Below are positions 12,112-24,093 of a stretch of 64,000 nucleotides of DNA, piece by piece (positions within the stretch are counted from its first letter, which is position 1; each line of letters begins with the position of its first letter). The stretch lies in NCBI GenBank assembly GCA_022661535.1, contig JAKULF010000009.1:248001-312000 (forward strand), in the 5' to 3' direction. The position numbers and the translations under genes were made by a program. The stretch comes from Eutypa lata. Its lineage: Eukaryota; Ascomycota; Sordariomycetes; Xylariales; Diatrypaceae. Below the pieces are notes generated by a model. The model saw only the letters and a program-made list of their open reading frames with translations. It made no database searches and was not told where the DNA came from.

Positions 12112-13430
12112 ATGAAGCTGTCAGGGGTATTTCAGTTGCCGATGCTTCTAGCATCGGTGCTGCTGCTGACGGCGACGACGCCCCTCGTATCGGCCGAGCA
12201 CACGAGCAACTGGGCCGTCCTAGTCGGGACATCGCGGTTCTGGTTCAACTACCGCCACCTCGCCAACGTGTTATCGATGTACCGGACGGTGAAGCGCCTG
12301 GGCATCCCGGACTCGCAGATCATCCTGATGCTGCCCGACGACATGGCCTGCAACCCGCGCAACGCCTTCCCCGGCACCGTCTACAGCAACTCCGACCGTG
12401 CCGTCGACCTGTACGGCGACAACATCGAGGTCGACTACCGCGGCTACGAGGTCACCGTCGAGAACTTCATCCGCCTGCTCACCGATCGCGTCGGCGACGA
12501 GATGCCCCGTAGCAAGCGTCTGCTGACCGACGATCGAAGCAACATCTTTATCTACATGACGGGTCATGGCGGTAACGAGTTCTTGAAGTTTCAGGATGCT
12601 GAGGAGATTGGTGCTTTCGATCTGGCGGATGCTTTTGAGCAGATGTGGGAGAAGAGAAGGTAAGGCAGGCCAACAACATACAGGCAGACAGACAGACAGA
12701 CAGACAAGAGATTGTTGTCGTGTGTTTGTGATATGACTAGGGATCTAGCTGACTTGTCGCGCAATACCCTAGGTACCACGAGATCTTGTTCATGATCGAC
12801 ACGTGCCAAGCGAACACTATGTACAGCAAGTTCTACTCACCCAACATCATCGCCACCGGCTCCTCGGAGCTCGACCAATCCTCGTATTCCCACCACGCCG
12901 ATAACGATGTCGGAGTTGCCGTCATCGATAGATATACCTACTACAACCTCGAGTTCCTCGAATCCGAAGTGAAAGACTTGAGCAGCAAGAAGACCATCGG
13001 CGACCTGTTCGACAGCTACACCTACGACAAGATACACTCGGACGCGGGCGTCCGATACGACCTCTTCCGGGGTGGTCCCGAGGCGGCGCGCAACCGGTTG
13101 CTGACGGATTTCTTCGGGAACATCCAAAATGTCGAAGTGGACGGGTCTAAGAATGCGACTATCGACGAGGATATTCTGTCGTTGAGCAGGACGATCGCAA
13201 CGCTGACTAAGATGGCCGAGGAAGCAGAGGCTGCAGAGAAGAACAACGCCACGGCTAACAACCCGGTGGAAACGAAATCTCGACAGACCCAGTCCAAGAA
13301 GCAGATGCACGTCGCGAAACCGCTGACGGATGACAATTGGTGGGTTAAGAAGCTCGTGGGAGCAGGCGCGGTGGCTGGCTGTTCGGCATTGTGGGCTCTC
13401 GGGTCGTATTTGGAAGCGCCTAAGAAATGA
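12112..13430 (+). CDS. GPI8: GPI-anchor transamidase catalytic subunit (peptidase C13)
   Basis: Two exons, 12112-12659 and 12773-13430, with a 113-nt intron (GTAAGG to CTAG) and 401 residues in total. An N-terminal signal peptide ([17 protein letters not shown]) precedes [20 protein letters not shown], the hallmark of the Gpi8/PIG-K family. The catalytic dyad is His152 in MTGHGG and Cys194 in DTCQA. A C-terminal membrane segment (around [20 protein letters not shown]) anchors it in the ER. The enzyme removes the GPI signal peptide and attaches the preformed anchor as part of the GPI transamidase complex. The chosen ATG is the one that opens the signal peptide. Length matches the family and no lesion is seen. 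Confidence 0.95.
12681..12707. repeat. (GACA)n microsatellite in GPI8 intron
   Basis: A run of GACA repeats within the GPI8 intron, the same motif as in the 5' leader of this gene. Confidence 0.85.
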
Positions 13431-13973
13431 TCCCTCCGTAGAATTTAGATGTATATATTACGCTGTAATTGAGAAGAGAAATATTTGGACATCATTTAAT
13501 GCGCAACGGGCAGTTTCCAAGCTATCCAATTAAATGTTGTCTGTGTAGGTTGAGCGTAAACATGGTCATCGTGTCTTTGCGTATTCTGTTTTCTTAAACT
13601 TTGCAACTACATCATTAGCGGGCTGAAGGGGTTTTCATCCGCATTTCGAACTTCAATTTCAATTGTACCAACTTCAACCAAGATACCACCATAGATCAGC
13701 GCGTAAACACCATTGATGAGCTGGAGAGAAAAGAAAAGAAAAAAAAGAGAAACAACTTCGGTTCTATAAGTGTACTTGGTCGATTCTTTAGATGAATTGC
13801 GAATGGTCGTGCGACGCCAGCATCGTCATGTTTCTGTTCTCATCGACAAAAATTCCAGCATATCACTATTTTATTCGCACATAATCTACTCTTCACTAGT
13901 GACCGTCACAAACGCCGAATCACTTCACTGAGTTTAAAAATTCTACGCAACTGAAATTTTTTTTTTGAGCATC
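13431..13973. other. intergenic region, probable TFIIIC-subunit promoter
   Basis: Lies between two same-strand genes. It is AT- and pyrimidine-rich with an A-rich tract near 13730-13750 and a T-run just before the next start codon. No RNA gene or repeat is recognised. Confidence 0.5.
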
Positions 13974-16813
13974 ATGGCGCTACCTGAGAACCCGGGGAAC
14001 AAGCCTCCTCCACTTGAGCCCATCACTTTGTCGACAGTCGCTCTCACGACACACAACATAACCTGGTCGCCGGATGCCGAACTAGCCATCGGGTGTGAAG
14101 ACTCCGTTTACATCTACCTTCCGGAATTTACCACTCCAACCTCATCAACCACCACCACCACCACCAGCAGTTATGAGTTAACCCCCCAATACAACGAGGT
14201 AACCCTCCGCTTCCCCACCATCGAGGTACGGCGTCCCGAGCTAAACAAACCCCTATTCGACGCCGTGGGCCAAGAATTCCGCCATATTTCCCCTTCCTCT
14301 TCTTCCGAGCAGCATCAGCATCATGATCCCACGGCGACGGCAACGACGACCACCACTACCATCATCACGGGCATGGGCGGGTCCCTAAACCACGTCGCAG
14401 CCTTACAGTGGTCGCCGTGCGGACTCGGTCGCATGAAGCGCTCCGTGCTCGCCGTGCTGACAGCCGCCGGCTGCATCACCGTCTACTGCGAGGGCGCGTC
14501 CGACGGCATGGGGTCCTTCAAGGTCCGCGGGCGGAATACGCGGACCCTAAGGTCGTGGGTCGTTCCTTGGGCTGTGGGCGCTGGAGGGGAACTGCGCGTT
14601 CCGTCCACTGCTGGTGCTAGAGGAGGTGGGAGAGGGGCTGACGTTGAGGATGTCGCTGGTGATCACGTCACGGCTTTCGCTTGGGCGAATGATACGGATG
14701 CTGGCGGTGGTGATGGTGGTGGTAGTGGCGGTCATGGAGGGACCCTACTTGCTTATGCTAATGATCGTAATGAGGTCGTTATCCTCTCCGTCCAGGCGAG
14801 ACATAAGGCTGATGCTGAGCCGGGCGATGCGGGAGAGTGGCGTGTGGAGGAGGTCGAGAGGTTTCTGGCTGGTGGACCGCACCCTATTCAGGACGTATGT
14901 AGTTACGAAGCTGGTGTTCTTCCTTCCTTCCTTTCTTCTTCTCCTCTCCCTTTTTGTGTGTGCAAGTTGCTTTACTGACCGACGTGTTAGCAAACCGACC
15001 CCGACTACTCTCCCAGCGGATCTTCGTTCTCCCTAAGCTGGAGTCCCTGGTTAAACAAAGGCGATTCGAAATCCAGCATAATCTCCTACGTTGCGAAGAA
15101 CTACGTCGGCTTCCGACAAGTCACGCTTAGGACCCCTTGGACGCACATGCAAACGCCCGAGGTAGACGTAGCGCCTGTCGATTCGGACGGCATCTGTCTG
15201 TTCCTTGGACCAGAAGCATTTGTCACATGGGAAGATTTAGTTCGTCACCCAACTATCTATCCCGTATCATATTCTGCTTTCCCTTTTCTGACCAAACATG
15301 CTACTAGGTTTGGACGATCGATGATAAGAAAGTCTGCCGTGGCCTTATTGCTACCCCAGCTCGAGTGCAGGCTTTTCAACTGTCGTTTGATGCCGTCGAC
15401 ACATCATCGAAGTCAACATCTCGCAACAAGCACTCGATATACCAGTGCAACACTACATATCCCAGCCCCGAGGAAAGCGACCAAATCTCCAATCCTATAA
15501 CTGGTAAGTTCGACATCTTCGACCTCCCTCGATATGTATCCCCTAAAGTTTTTATTTATTTTATTTTATTTTTCATCTAATGACTTTCGGCGGCGGCCGA
15601 CGGTAAAGGCCTCGTAATCCACCCACCCTCGCTCTCCCAAACCACATCCACCCCAGCCTTCACCCTGGTGCGCCTCTCCGCCACGAGCACCAACGACAAC
15701 TGGCACCAGACCAACCTGCCGCTACCACCAAACCCGGAGACCCACGCGGTGCGCGAGCCGCGCTGGGCCACTGAGATCGAGCAATCCGTTCAGCACCAAC
15801 TCCCCCGTGCGTTAGCCTACCAGATGGTATATAATCCCGAGAACACTGATTACGACGAGGAGCTACTAGAAGAAGAAGGAGAAGACGACGAGATAAATTC
15901 GAATTCCGACGTTGATGAGAATGGTGGCAATGGCGATGGTGATGGTGATGGTATTCGTGGTGGTCAGAAAGGTGATGAAGACGACGAGAACAACGATGAC
16001 GGCGAGGGTGATATAGCGGGCATGCGCGGCCTCGACACCTCCGACCAGGTCCACACCACGCGGATGCGCATCTGGGGCTTAACGGCCAGCCCGGGGAAGG
16101 GCGTCACGGCCGTTTTCGTGAGCCCCCATGGCACCCTGAAGCCAGATCGGATCACGTTCGGGGGGATGAAGTTCAAGGTCCTATTCGGTCGGCACGTTGG
16201 TATAGCCGGTGGTGGAGAGGAAAGGGACGAAGCTGGTGTTGATGGTGATGATAATGACGAAGCACCTCCTCCCACCACTGCCTTGCAGAAGCTGAGCACC
16301 GAGGCTCGCATGTGGGAATGGATGTACGGCGGCGGTCCGCCAGTACCGGGCGTACTTACTAGAAACAGAAACACAGACTCCAGTAGCAGTAGTAACAGAA
16401 GTAGCGCAGAAAGGACCACCACCATCGAAGGCATCACGCAACTGAACCGCAACCTAACCAAGCTCGCCACATCGCAACTCTGTCCATTCTGCGAGACGCG
16501 GATCAAACCCACCACCAACACCAATAACAACAAAAACAGAGAGACCTCATCGTCGTCGTCGTCGTCAGCCTGCGCAAACGGCCACGTCTTCGAAAACTGC
16601 GCCGCGACGGGGATTCCGATCCTAGCGCCGGGCGTGTCAAACACGTGCGCCGTCTGCGGCTCGAAGTGTCTGAAGCCCGGCGAGCTGCTGGCTATTGCGG
16701 CTGCTGCCGCGGCAGAACCTGGTTTTGGCTTTGCTGGTGGCGATGTTCAGAGTGTCGTTGATGAGATATCTCCTGAGCTTTGTGGAGGCTGTGGGGGGAA
16801 GTTCATTAATTGA
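13974..16813 (+). CDS. RNA polymerase III factor TFIIIC 90-kDa-type subunit
   Basis: Four exons: 13974-14894, 14991-15239, 15308-15503 and 15609-16813, giving 856 residues with all phases consistent. The N-terminal ~400 residues include ITWSPDAELAIGCEDSVYIY, QWSPCG and LSWSPW, matching the beta-propeller-like N-terminal domain of TFIIIC subunit 4/tau-delta proteins. The C-terminus has the family zinc-binding domain: CPFC, then CANGH, CAVCGSKC and CGGCGG between about residues 740 and 850. TFIIIC binds internal promoters of tRNA genes and recruits TFIIIB. An acidic tract rich in Asp/Glu/Gly lies at about residues 510-565, along with Thr/Ser/His-rich low-complexity stretches. The gene ends just before a GGCTG pentamer array. 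Confidence 0.85.
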
Positions 16814-17516
16814 ATGCTTAAGTGGTTCGGCTGGGCTGGGCTGGGCTGGGCTGGGGTTTTTGTTGAGGGTTGTGGTCATGAAAAGCTATCTAGTAGGGAT
16901 AAGTAGGCTGTTTTAATGGATGATATGGACTGGTGAAGGGACGTGGTTTGAAGCTACATGGAGGTCCATCTGCATCACATCGGTGCTTATCTCGTATGGA
17001 TCAAGATCTTGTGGTGGTTCTATTCTCCGGCAGCGGACCATCGAACCAACTGTACTATATCTATCCTTAAGTGTTGCCTTAGCTGTTCATTATAGAGCAC
17101 ATGTATGCCTGCCTACACCCGATACATCGTTCAGCCAGTAATAGTGATATCTCGCCGAGGGATCAAGTGAACGAATAAGAGAAACCGACATTCTCCCTGA
17201 GTGGTAATGCTAACTAAAATAGGATTTCCGGACCTACCCAGAAGCGGCCATTGAATGGCTGCCGTAGTACAGCTATAATATATAGTGCAGCTACACAGTA
17301 GTTGTACTACCACGAAAAGGGGCCTAACAAACGAGGGGGGCAGCCCCCGCACTATAACCTCCCCTTGCTCCCTCTGCCCGCTACAACCGTAGCCTCTTCA
17401 TTTCTGCATGTCATTCTCTTGCCCTCTAAGGCAACCTCTTGTCATATTCTACTCCTAGAATCATAGCGAATATCCCATTAAATGAGCCCCCTCTTCATTC
17501 ATACATGAAATAGAAC
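16814..17516. other. intergenic region
   Basis: Contains a (GGGCT)n pentamer run at about 16828-16857, right after the TFIIIC-subunit stop. An imperfect hairpin lies near 17264-17313, with GTAGTACA pairing TGTACTAC. No gene is recognised. Confidence 0.5.
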
Positions 17517-19420
17517 ATGAAGGAAGAAGATGCAGAGCACATTGAACCTCACGAAAACTCTCCAGGCTCAGTCAACAATAAACAGCAAGGAAGCCGCCAA
17601 CATGCGCACACTCCTAATACCCAAATATCACAGGCTTCGACCCACGGAAAAAGTGAGAAGATGGGTTCTGACCGAGAGACAGACACGGAACTCCATAACG
17701 TAACCACGCTATTCGTTGTCCGCGTGCTTTCTATGAACTTGTTAATTGATGGAAGACCATAGGATATATCTGGCGTCCAAACCGGAAGCCAGTCTGCGCG
17801 TATCTCCAGCAAGCCAACAGGGAAAACGAAAAGGGAGGGATTAGTCTTTGATCCAGTACCCGTCACTGATCTCGACTCGGGACTCATCGGCTGGGAAAGA
17901 CAGGAAGATCCCGCTTTGCCCTTCAACTTCCCAGTCTGGCATAAGTGCAGATGGGTCGGGCTGCTGTCGACCATCACGCTACTGACTCCCTTCGCGTCTT
18001 CGATTCTCTCTCCCGCTATCGACATCCTAACGAGGAGTTCGCCAACGATAACGCTGTCATCGGTTCTATGACCGTGAGCATCTACTTGCTCGGCTATGCT
18101 GTCGGGCCAGTGTTTATCACCCGCTATCCGAGATGTACGGACGTAAGCCCGTCCTGAGCGTGGCGAATGTGTTTTACTGTCTTTGGCAGGTTGGGTGCGC
18201 CTTGGCTCCCAATATTGCCGCGCTCGTCATCTTTCGTTTTTTCAGCGGCGTTGGTGGCGCTGCCTCCTTGGTAAGTTATCGCCCAATCCTACGTATGATG
18301 TTATCTTGGTATTTTCATCGGCTCACTCTGCTCTGACGTTAGACTCTGGGAGGGAGCATCATCGGCGATCTGTTCCGTCCAGACCAACGCGCTTTCGCTA
18401 TGGGAATTTGGAACATTGGGCCTCTGATCGGTGAGTCGTCGAAAAGCTATCCGCGTACCTCGCCTACCTAGTGAGCGTACAAGTAGAAATACTCACCCAC
18501 ATCAAGGTCCCACCGTCGGTCCTTTGCTTGGTGGATTTTTGGCCAAGACCATCGGCTGGCGGTTCGACTTTTGGATTATTCTGGCCGCCGCCACGCCTGT
18601 CACGGTCCTCATCGAGCTGACAAACAAGGAGACAAGTCACAAGGTCCTGCTTCAGAAGAAGACGTCCCGCCTCCGCCATGAGCTCGCCCGAGGGGACCTG
18701 AAGAGTTGCTACGACGACAGTAACCAGCGCAGCAGAAAACGGGTTCTTCTCACTAGCCTGATAAGACCGCTCAGGATGCTCGTCCTATCTCTGGTCTTCT
18801 TTCTCTCCCTATATATCGCCTTCGCCTTCGGCGTCGTCTACCTTCTCTACACGACCATCCCCGCCGTATTCGAGGAAACGTACGGCTTCGACCCTTCCAC
18901 ATCCGGGCTCGTCTACCTCTCCCTAGGCGTGGGGAATGTCCTTGGATGGGTTGTTGTCACATTCTTCTTAGACCGCTCTGTTATTCGACAGGCTCGGGCG
19001 AACGAGGGTGTGTTTGTGCCGGAGATGCGTCTCACTATCAGAATATATTTCGGCCTGTTCCTCCCTATCACGCTTTTTTGGTACGGCTGGAGCTCGTTCT
19101 ACGCTACCCATTGGGTGTAGCCTGTGGTATCTCTGGTACCGTACGGCTTTGGCATAATGGGGCTATTTCTGTCTGTCACTACCTATCTAGTTGATAGCTA
19201 TCCCATGTATGCTGCATCGGCCATTGCGGCGAACGTGGTGTTGAGGAGCGTCGTGGGTGCTATTCTTCCGTTGGCGGGACCGCCTATGTATGGATCCCTG
19301 GGGTTGGGTTGGGGGAATTCTTTGCTTGGATTCATCTGCCTTGCTATGATTCCGCTTCCGGTTGTATTTTATAAGTTTGGAGCCCGTCTACGGAAAGTTG
19401 AGGGTTTGAAATCGTATTAG
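17517..19420 (+). pseudogene. MFS (DHA-type) transporter, broken
   Basis: Exons reconstructed at 17517-17699, 17763-18270, 18343-18430 and 18507-19420 with good splice sites. The translation reads as a 12-helix MFS drug/polyamine-type transporter: EDPALPFNF before helix 1, GSMTVSIYLLGYAVGP, the loop motif GRKPV, GPTVGPLLGGFLAKTIGWR, and a C-terminal half to VFYKFGARLRKVEG. Three lesions interrupt it. A one-base loss near 18031 falls between SPAIDIL and EEFANDNAV. A second one-base loss near 18120 falls in a C-run before PLSEMYGRK. An in-frame TAG at 19118-19120 falls between ATHWV and PVVSLVPYGF. Flanking sequence is well conserved, so decay is recent or sequencing error contributes. Transport is not expected unless the lesions are artefacts. 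Confidence 0.8.
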
Positions 19421-19749
19421 ATGAATTGCTAAGCAAAATAAATAAGAGGTGTTGTTACGGTTGTGTAAAGCTCTGGTAATTCGGGAGCTATTTTGATTTG
19501 GTTTTACTGAAGAATAGGCAAGGTACTACAAAGTCTCACATTAAGCGTTACTTTGCAGCGACCGTGGAATGGGCTATTTCGTATCTCTTTGAAGCAGTGC
19601 TGACGTAGATAGGCCTTTGTTGCGAGTGAGTATAAAAATACCAAGTCCTTTGTCCAAGTACAGAAGGTAATAGTAGGGTTATCCCTGGACATGGTCATTT
19701 CAATATCACACCACGAGATCAATGTCAAGTTATTGAGAATATAAATAAC
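19421..19749. other. intergenic region
   Basis: A 329-bp spacer between the broken MFS gene and the kinase-like gene. AT-rich; nothing specific is seen. Confidence 0.5.
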
Positions 19750-20953
19750 ATGGCTGGTGTTGAGCAATGGACGAAACAATCAATCGAAGACTTTTTCGAC
19801 TGGAGAAAAAGTCCAAGCGAGCAAGAATGTAATGATAATGCATTCTCACTTGTTGGCGCGTCGTCAGTTCGTCCCGTCGGGATGCAGGGATCTCTCAGCT
19901 ATACAGTGATTGCAACTACCGAGACTATTATTTCATATCGAGTTCCTGAGGCCAAACTTGGCAGCGAACTCGAGGATTTGGCTAAGATAGTCCATGGAGA
20001 TCTTGTGCCTAAAGCCACTTTCCACGGGGAACTAGGGAATGATGAAGATAAGAGCAAGCGGCTGCACATTTACACCATGCCCTGTATTCCGGGAAAATCT
20101 TGCATGGAAGTCATGCCTTTTAATCCTATTTTAGAAGATTTTCAAGCGGTGAAGCAAGTTAACTTCGCTGTTAATCTAGCGAGGTAAGTTAGGATGCATA
20201 AGTTGGTCCATAACTCACGCACTCACGCATAGCAGATACTTTGCGAGAGCCTGGAATAATGCTCAGACTGTTGATCCAGGTGTTCTGAAGCAACAAGAAG
20301 AAGACATTAATCAAAAATTGGCTGTATTGAAAGGTTCGAAGGAGCATTCCTACATACAAGACACCATCAATGAGCTTGAGAGCGAGGACGTAGTCTCCTA
20401 TCTATTTAGCACGGAGTATCCACAGGTACTCCACCATGGCGACCTTTCGGGCACCAATATTCTCGTCGACGAGCAGACTTTGGACATAACAGGCTTTATC
20501 GATTGGTCGTTAGCTGCTATGAAGCCATTTGGGCTCGAGATTTGGGCATTGCGCCGTGCAGGTGGCAATATGACCGCTGATGGATGGTCTGATTTCAGCT
20601 GTCGTAACGTCGCTGAGCTAGCTTTTTGGGATGAATTCTTCAAAATCGCCAATATAAAAGACCCGGACCGTCGAACAGCCGTTAGGAGGCAGGCGGAACT
20701 AGCTGGAAAGCTGGGTCTGATCTTGAGGTTCGCGTTTAACAAGACCCTGGGTGGCGAGGTCCTGGATACACTGGCGTCGAAGCCGTCGAGATTCTTGTCT
20801 GAGTTTCTCAAAAATCAGAATTGGTCCCAGATAGTTCTAAGGCCCGATGATGAGAAAGCACTGGCCGAGTTGAAGGAAAAACCGCTCGGCACAACTACGC
20901 AAGTAAGCCCAGAGCCAACGACGGCATCGCCAGATCATGTAGCTTCGGAATGA
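19750..20953 (+). CDS. APH-fold phosphotransferase (aminoglycoside phosphotransferase family)
   Basis: Two exons, 19750-20183 and 20236-20953, with a 52-nt intron (GTAAGT to GCAG) and 383 residues. The catalytic loop HHGDLSGTNILVDE (H212, D214, N219) and the metal-binding FIDWS (D234) are the signature of the APH/choline-kinase-like superfamily. The N-lobe contains SYTVIATTETIISYRV and PCIPGKSCMEVM in the hinge area. In fungi these proteins are mostly of unknown substrate; the name does not imply antibiotic resistance. The gene is intact, though its upstream neighbour is broken. Confidence 0.8.
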
Positions 20954-21204
20954 ACCGAGGCGAGTAGAGGTTGAAATTATGTAATTCATGACTTGGACTT
21001 AAGTTATTGTGCCTCACGGATGTGAATAGGTCGAATGACCAAGATGCAATAGTTTAAACAGTCATGTTAGGCTTCAATACTACCCCTATTTTTCGAATGG
21101 AAATCTTCGACATGCTTTATTCATAAATATTTCATTCTTTAAAATCTGGTTTAGCGAGCTCTTTAAATGCTAATAAGTTCGTAGCCCGAGGTGAATGGTT
21201 ACTA

Positions 21205-23184
21205 TTAACGTCGAGAGCTGTCGTTGTCGGGCTTTCGGAGTCCCATCTCAATATTCTCAGCCTGCTCTACATCAATATCCTTTTTATCAAGATCACAGCC
21301 CTCTATATGTGCCACGATGGTACCCTGGCCCTCAGTCTGATGCTTGTTAAATTTCCAAGCAGGCAAATTCGCTTCAAACAGTGGATCAATCTCTTCGAGA
21401 TTACGACCCTGTCGAATATAACATTAGTGGAGATAGTACAGAAAGGAATGTCAGAGTTCTTACCTTGAGTTCGGGCATGAAGCACCAAGCCCAGATAGAT
21501 ACAACGAAGGCAAACCCTCCCCAGATGTATCCTAGTCCGGCACCGATTTCAGCAAGTAGATAGGGTGTGACAACCACGACTACAAAGCCAAAAATGACGT
21601 TGATCCCAGTCTGTAAATATTGAGTTAGAAGTTCCAATGTACCGTTTTTAAGAGTCGACTTACCGCGAGAGCCATGGTCTTTTCGCGAAGGTCTTGGGTG
21701 CCAATCTCAGCGGCTGTGATGTAGGCGCCTGGACCCAATGTCATATGGAGAATACAAGTATACAGCTGCATCCCCGCTACAATACCATTACTCTGGTTGG
21801 CATTGGGGTTAGGTATTCGGCCTAGAGCACCAATGGTTACAAGGAAAGCTGCCTGGGAATAGCCTCCGTGAAAAACCAGGCTACGGCGTCCAAGGATGTC
21901 AAAGAGTCCCATGGCCATTATTGCTGTAACTACGGACGTAGCATTATTGATAACCTATCTCGACACCCGTTAATATGTGACACCTAAGAGTAACACATGT
22001 GAATGCGTACCGCATAAACGAATGTTTTATCGGCCAGTCCCACTGATTTATAGAATGTAGGGCCGTAGGAAGATGAGAAAGTAACGCCTGTCAGCTGTTG
22101 GAGAGCCATTATGCTGCAAGCAATTCTGGAATAATGATTAATATCACTGGAGTAGAGTGGAATTGTCGATCTGAGTAGCTTACGTTGTTCGTCGCCGGTT
22201 GTTTCCCTTAAAAGGGTCCCACCAGGCTCCTTTTCTTCTCTTTCCAATTTGACCATCATCTCTCATGGCAGCAATCTCGAGTCCAGGAAGTACGATATCT
22301 ACATCCGACTGCTTCCTCACCTTTCGCAGCACTGCGAGTGCCTCGTCGGATCGATCGTTAAAGACAAGCCACCGAGGGGAGAGCGGTGTGAAGAAAAGCA
22401 TAACGAGTATCATCACAGCAGGCAACGCCTGGATACCAGTGGCAACCTGCCAACCCGAGTTATCTGTCTTTGCTGACATTGACTGGTTGACAATACCAGC
22501 GATCAAGGACCCAAAGGTTAGACACAATTGAATTGACCCGACGAAGAAACCGCGCAGCGCACCGGGGGCGATCTCTGACTGGTATGTGGGAACAACCTAG
22601 CATACCAATTAGACGATCTATGGTATCGAAATCGGAAACATAATATCTTACATTCTCAACTAGACCGACCGCGGTATAGACCAAGAACCTTCCGCATACA
22701 AACTGAGGTGCCTTATTACTGGTAACCTGGACTGTTTTACCGCTTAGAACCTGGGTAGGTACGCTTCTTTCGAGGAAAAACTTACTAATAACACCTACGA
22801 TTTGGATGAGACAAGTCACGGCCATTGTGTATCGATGCCCGATTCTCTCAATAATAGGACCGACAATGACGGTTCCCAGGAATTTTCCAAGCAGAGGAAG
22901 GCTGTTCATCAAGGATGCGGTCTTCTCGGGCAAAGTATACGCTTTCTTGACTTCACTGTAAGATCCAAACTTTTCCATGAAAGGGGTCATGGCCTGGACA
23001 CCACCGAATGATGCGCCATCACTTGATGAGAAAATTAACATATAATAGACGAGTAACGAAATGGGCTTGGAACTACTCACTATCCGAAGAACACACTACC
23101 GAGGGCATAGATGAAGCAGTAGAACATCAGACGGGAAGTCGCTGTCGCGAATGCTGACCTGCCTACGAAGATGCCCCGACCCAT
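21205..23184 (-). CDS. MFS sugar transporter
   Basis: Seven exons on the minus strand: 23184-23081, 23021-22652, 22596-22184, 22125-22011, 21954-21664, 21610-21464 and 21408-21205. Introns are 53-59 nt and all phases agree, giving 547 residues. Sugar-porter signatures are present: FFGYDGASFGG after helix 1, GPIIERIGHR, PTYQSEIAPGALRGF, PLSPRWLVF, ALQQLTGVTFSSSYGPTFY, GLFDILGRRS, and PELKGRNLEEIDPLFE at the C-terminus. It should be a 12-helix plasma-membrane symporter; the substrate (hexose, disaccharide or other) cannot be set from sequence. It is divergently arranged with an FAD-dependent oxidoreductase, suggesting a shared substrate pathway. The shared promoter has two CreA-type sites. No lesion is seen although both flanking catabolic/transport genes are broken. 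Confidence 0.9.
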
Positions 23185-23731
23185 TTTGAAACAACTTCAC
23201 TCGCGAGTGACAGTGGGTTGATACAAACGAAATCATAAGTAGCCGCAATATTATTTGCTGCTCTACTACTTAGCTCAGGAACTCTTGTAAGCTATATATA
23301 CTTGAACAACAGTCAAAGTCCTTGAGATATTTCATCTTACTGGCCCACATGATCGCTGGAGAGGAGGCTACAAGGTAGATTTGCTAGGGTCAGGCCGGGA
23401 GCTTTCGCCGACACATCAGGGGTCGTTTAGCTTAGGCTTGCGCTATAATTATTTGCCATGCATACACCCAGGCATTCCCTACTAGGATATTTCAAAATCT
23501 CAACCTTGTATCTCTGAGGCAAAGAACAGAATACTGCTTATGGATAACGCTTTAACATGTTTATTCAACTTCCAACCGCAGTTAGACATGCAATGCCAGG
23601 TATGGGGAGTTAGCGATACGTATTTTTCTTCCAGTAACGAACGTTCTCTCGAAGGAATATAAATGGCATCCCGTGGAACGGCACAGGCTATTTTGGTATA
23701 AGTGCGGAGAAGTGGATGGATCGTGGGGTAT

Positions 23732-23751
23732 CTGGGGATTCTCCACCGGGG
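23732..23751 (+). promoter_or_regulatory. tandem CreA-type (SYGGRG) sites
   Basis: CTGGGG at 23732-23737 and CCGGGG at 23746-23751, spaced 8 nt, both match SYGGRG. Closely paired sites are the form usually reported as functional for carbon catabolite repression in filamentous fungi. The location upstream of a sugar transporter fits that role. Confidence 0.45.
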
Positions 23752-23814
23752 ATACTTGTTCCTTGCTACGAATTTCTATAAGGGGCTAATACATAATGGC
23801 TGACCCGCTATCCG

Positions 23815-23830
23815 GGACCGTCATCGGTCC
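23815..23830. promoter_or_regulatory. palindrome, candidate Zn2Cys6 regulator site
   Basis: GGACCG-TCAT-CGGTCC is a perfect inverted repeat with a 4-nt spacer. It contains outward CCG/CGG half-sites of the sort bound by dimeric Zn2Cys6 regulators. It sits centrally in the divergent promoter. Confidence 0.35.
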
Positions 23831-24093
23831 AATATTTGATCCATCGTCTCAGAGAGCGACAAAAGTTGCTTCCGCAATAGCCTTTGATATCCCGAAACCC
23901 TCGTCGTGCCCTGGCTGTGGGTTTCCGAGGAACAGTCTGTCTAGTACTATATTCTACTCTTCTTGAGGGTGTCGCTGATCGGGTTCATGTCAAAAACATG
24001 GAGTCACTGTAAAACAGGACAGATATGCATGGGGTTTAAGTTTGAATCCTTCCAGCCGATATAGTTCAAAGCACCCCTGATTGGATACCTAAG

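Larger units (their letters stand above)
23185..24093. promoter_or_regulatory. bidirectional promoter between sugar transporter and FAD oxidoreductase
   Basis: A 909-bp divergent intergenic region without ORFs of interest. It holds two SYGGRG (CreA/Mig1-type) boxes at 23732-23751 and a 16-bp perfect palindrome at 23815-23830. Divergent gene pairs of this kind are often co-regulated; co-regulation here is inference. Confidence 0.5.

Noticed and set aside
15964..16644. 226-codon minus-strand ORF opposite the TFIIIC subunit
   Set aside because: Antisense to acidic and zinc-binding coding sequence; low complexity.
17945..18336. Introns to explain the MFS frame changes
   Set aside because: Conserved sequence is continuous across both shifts, leaving no room for an intron.
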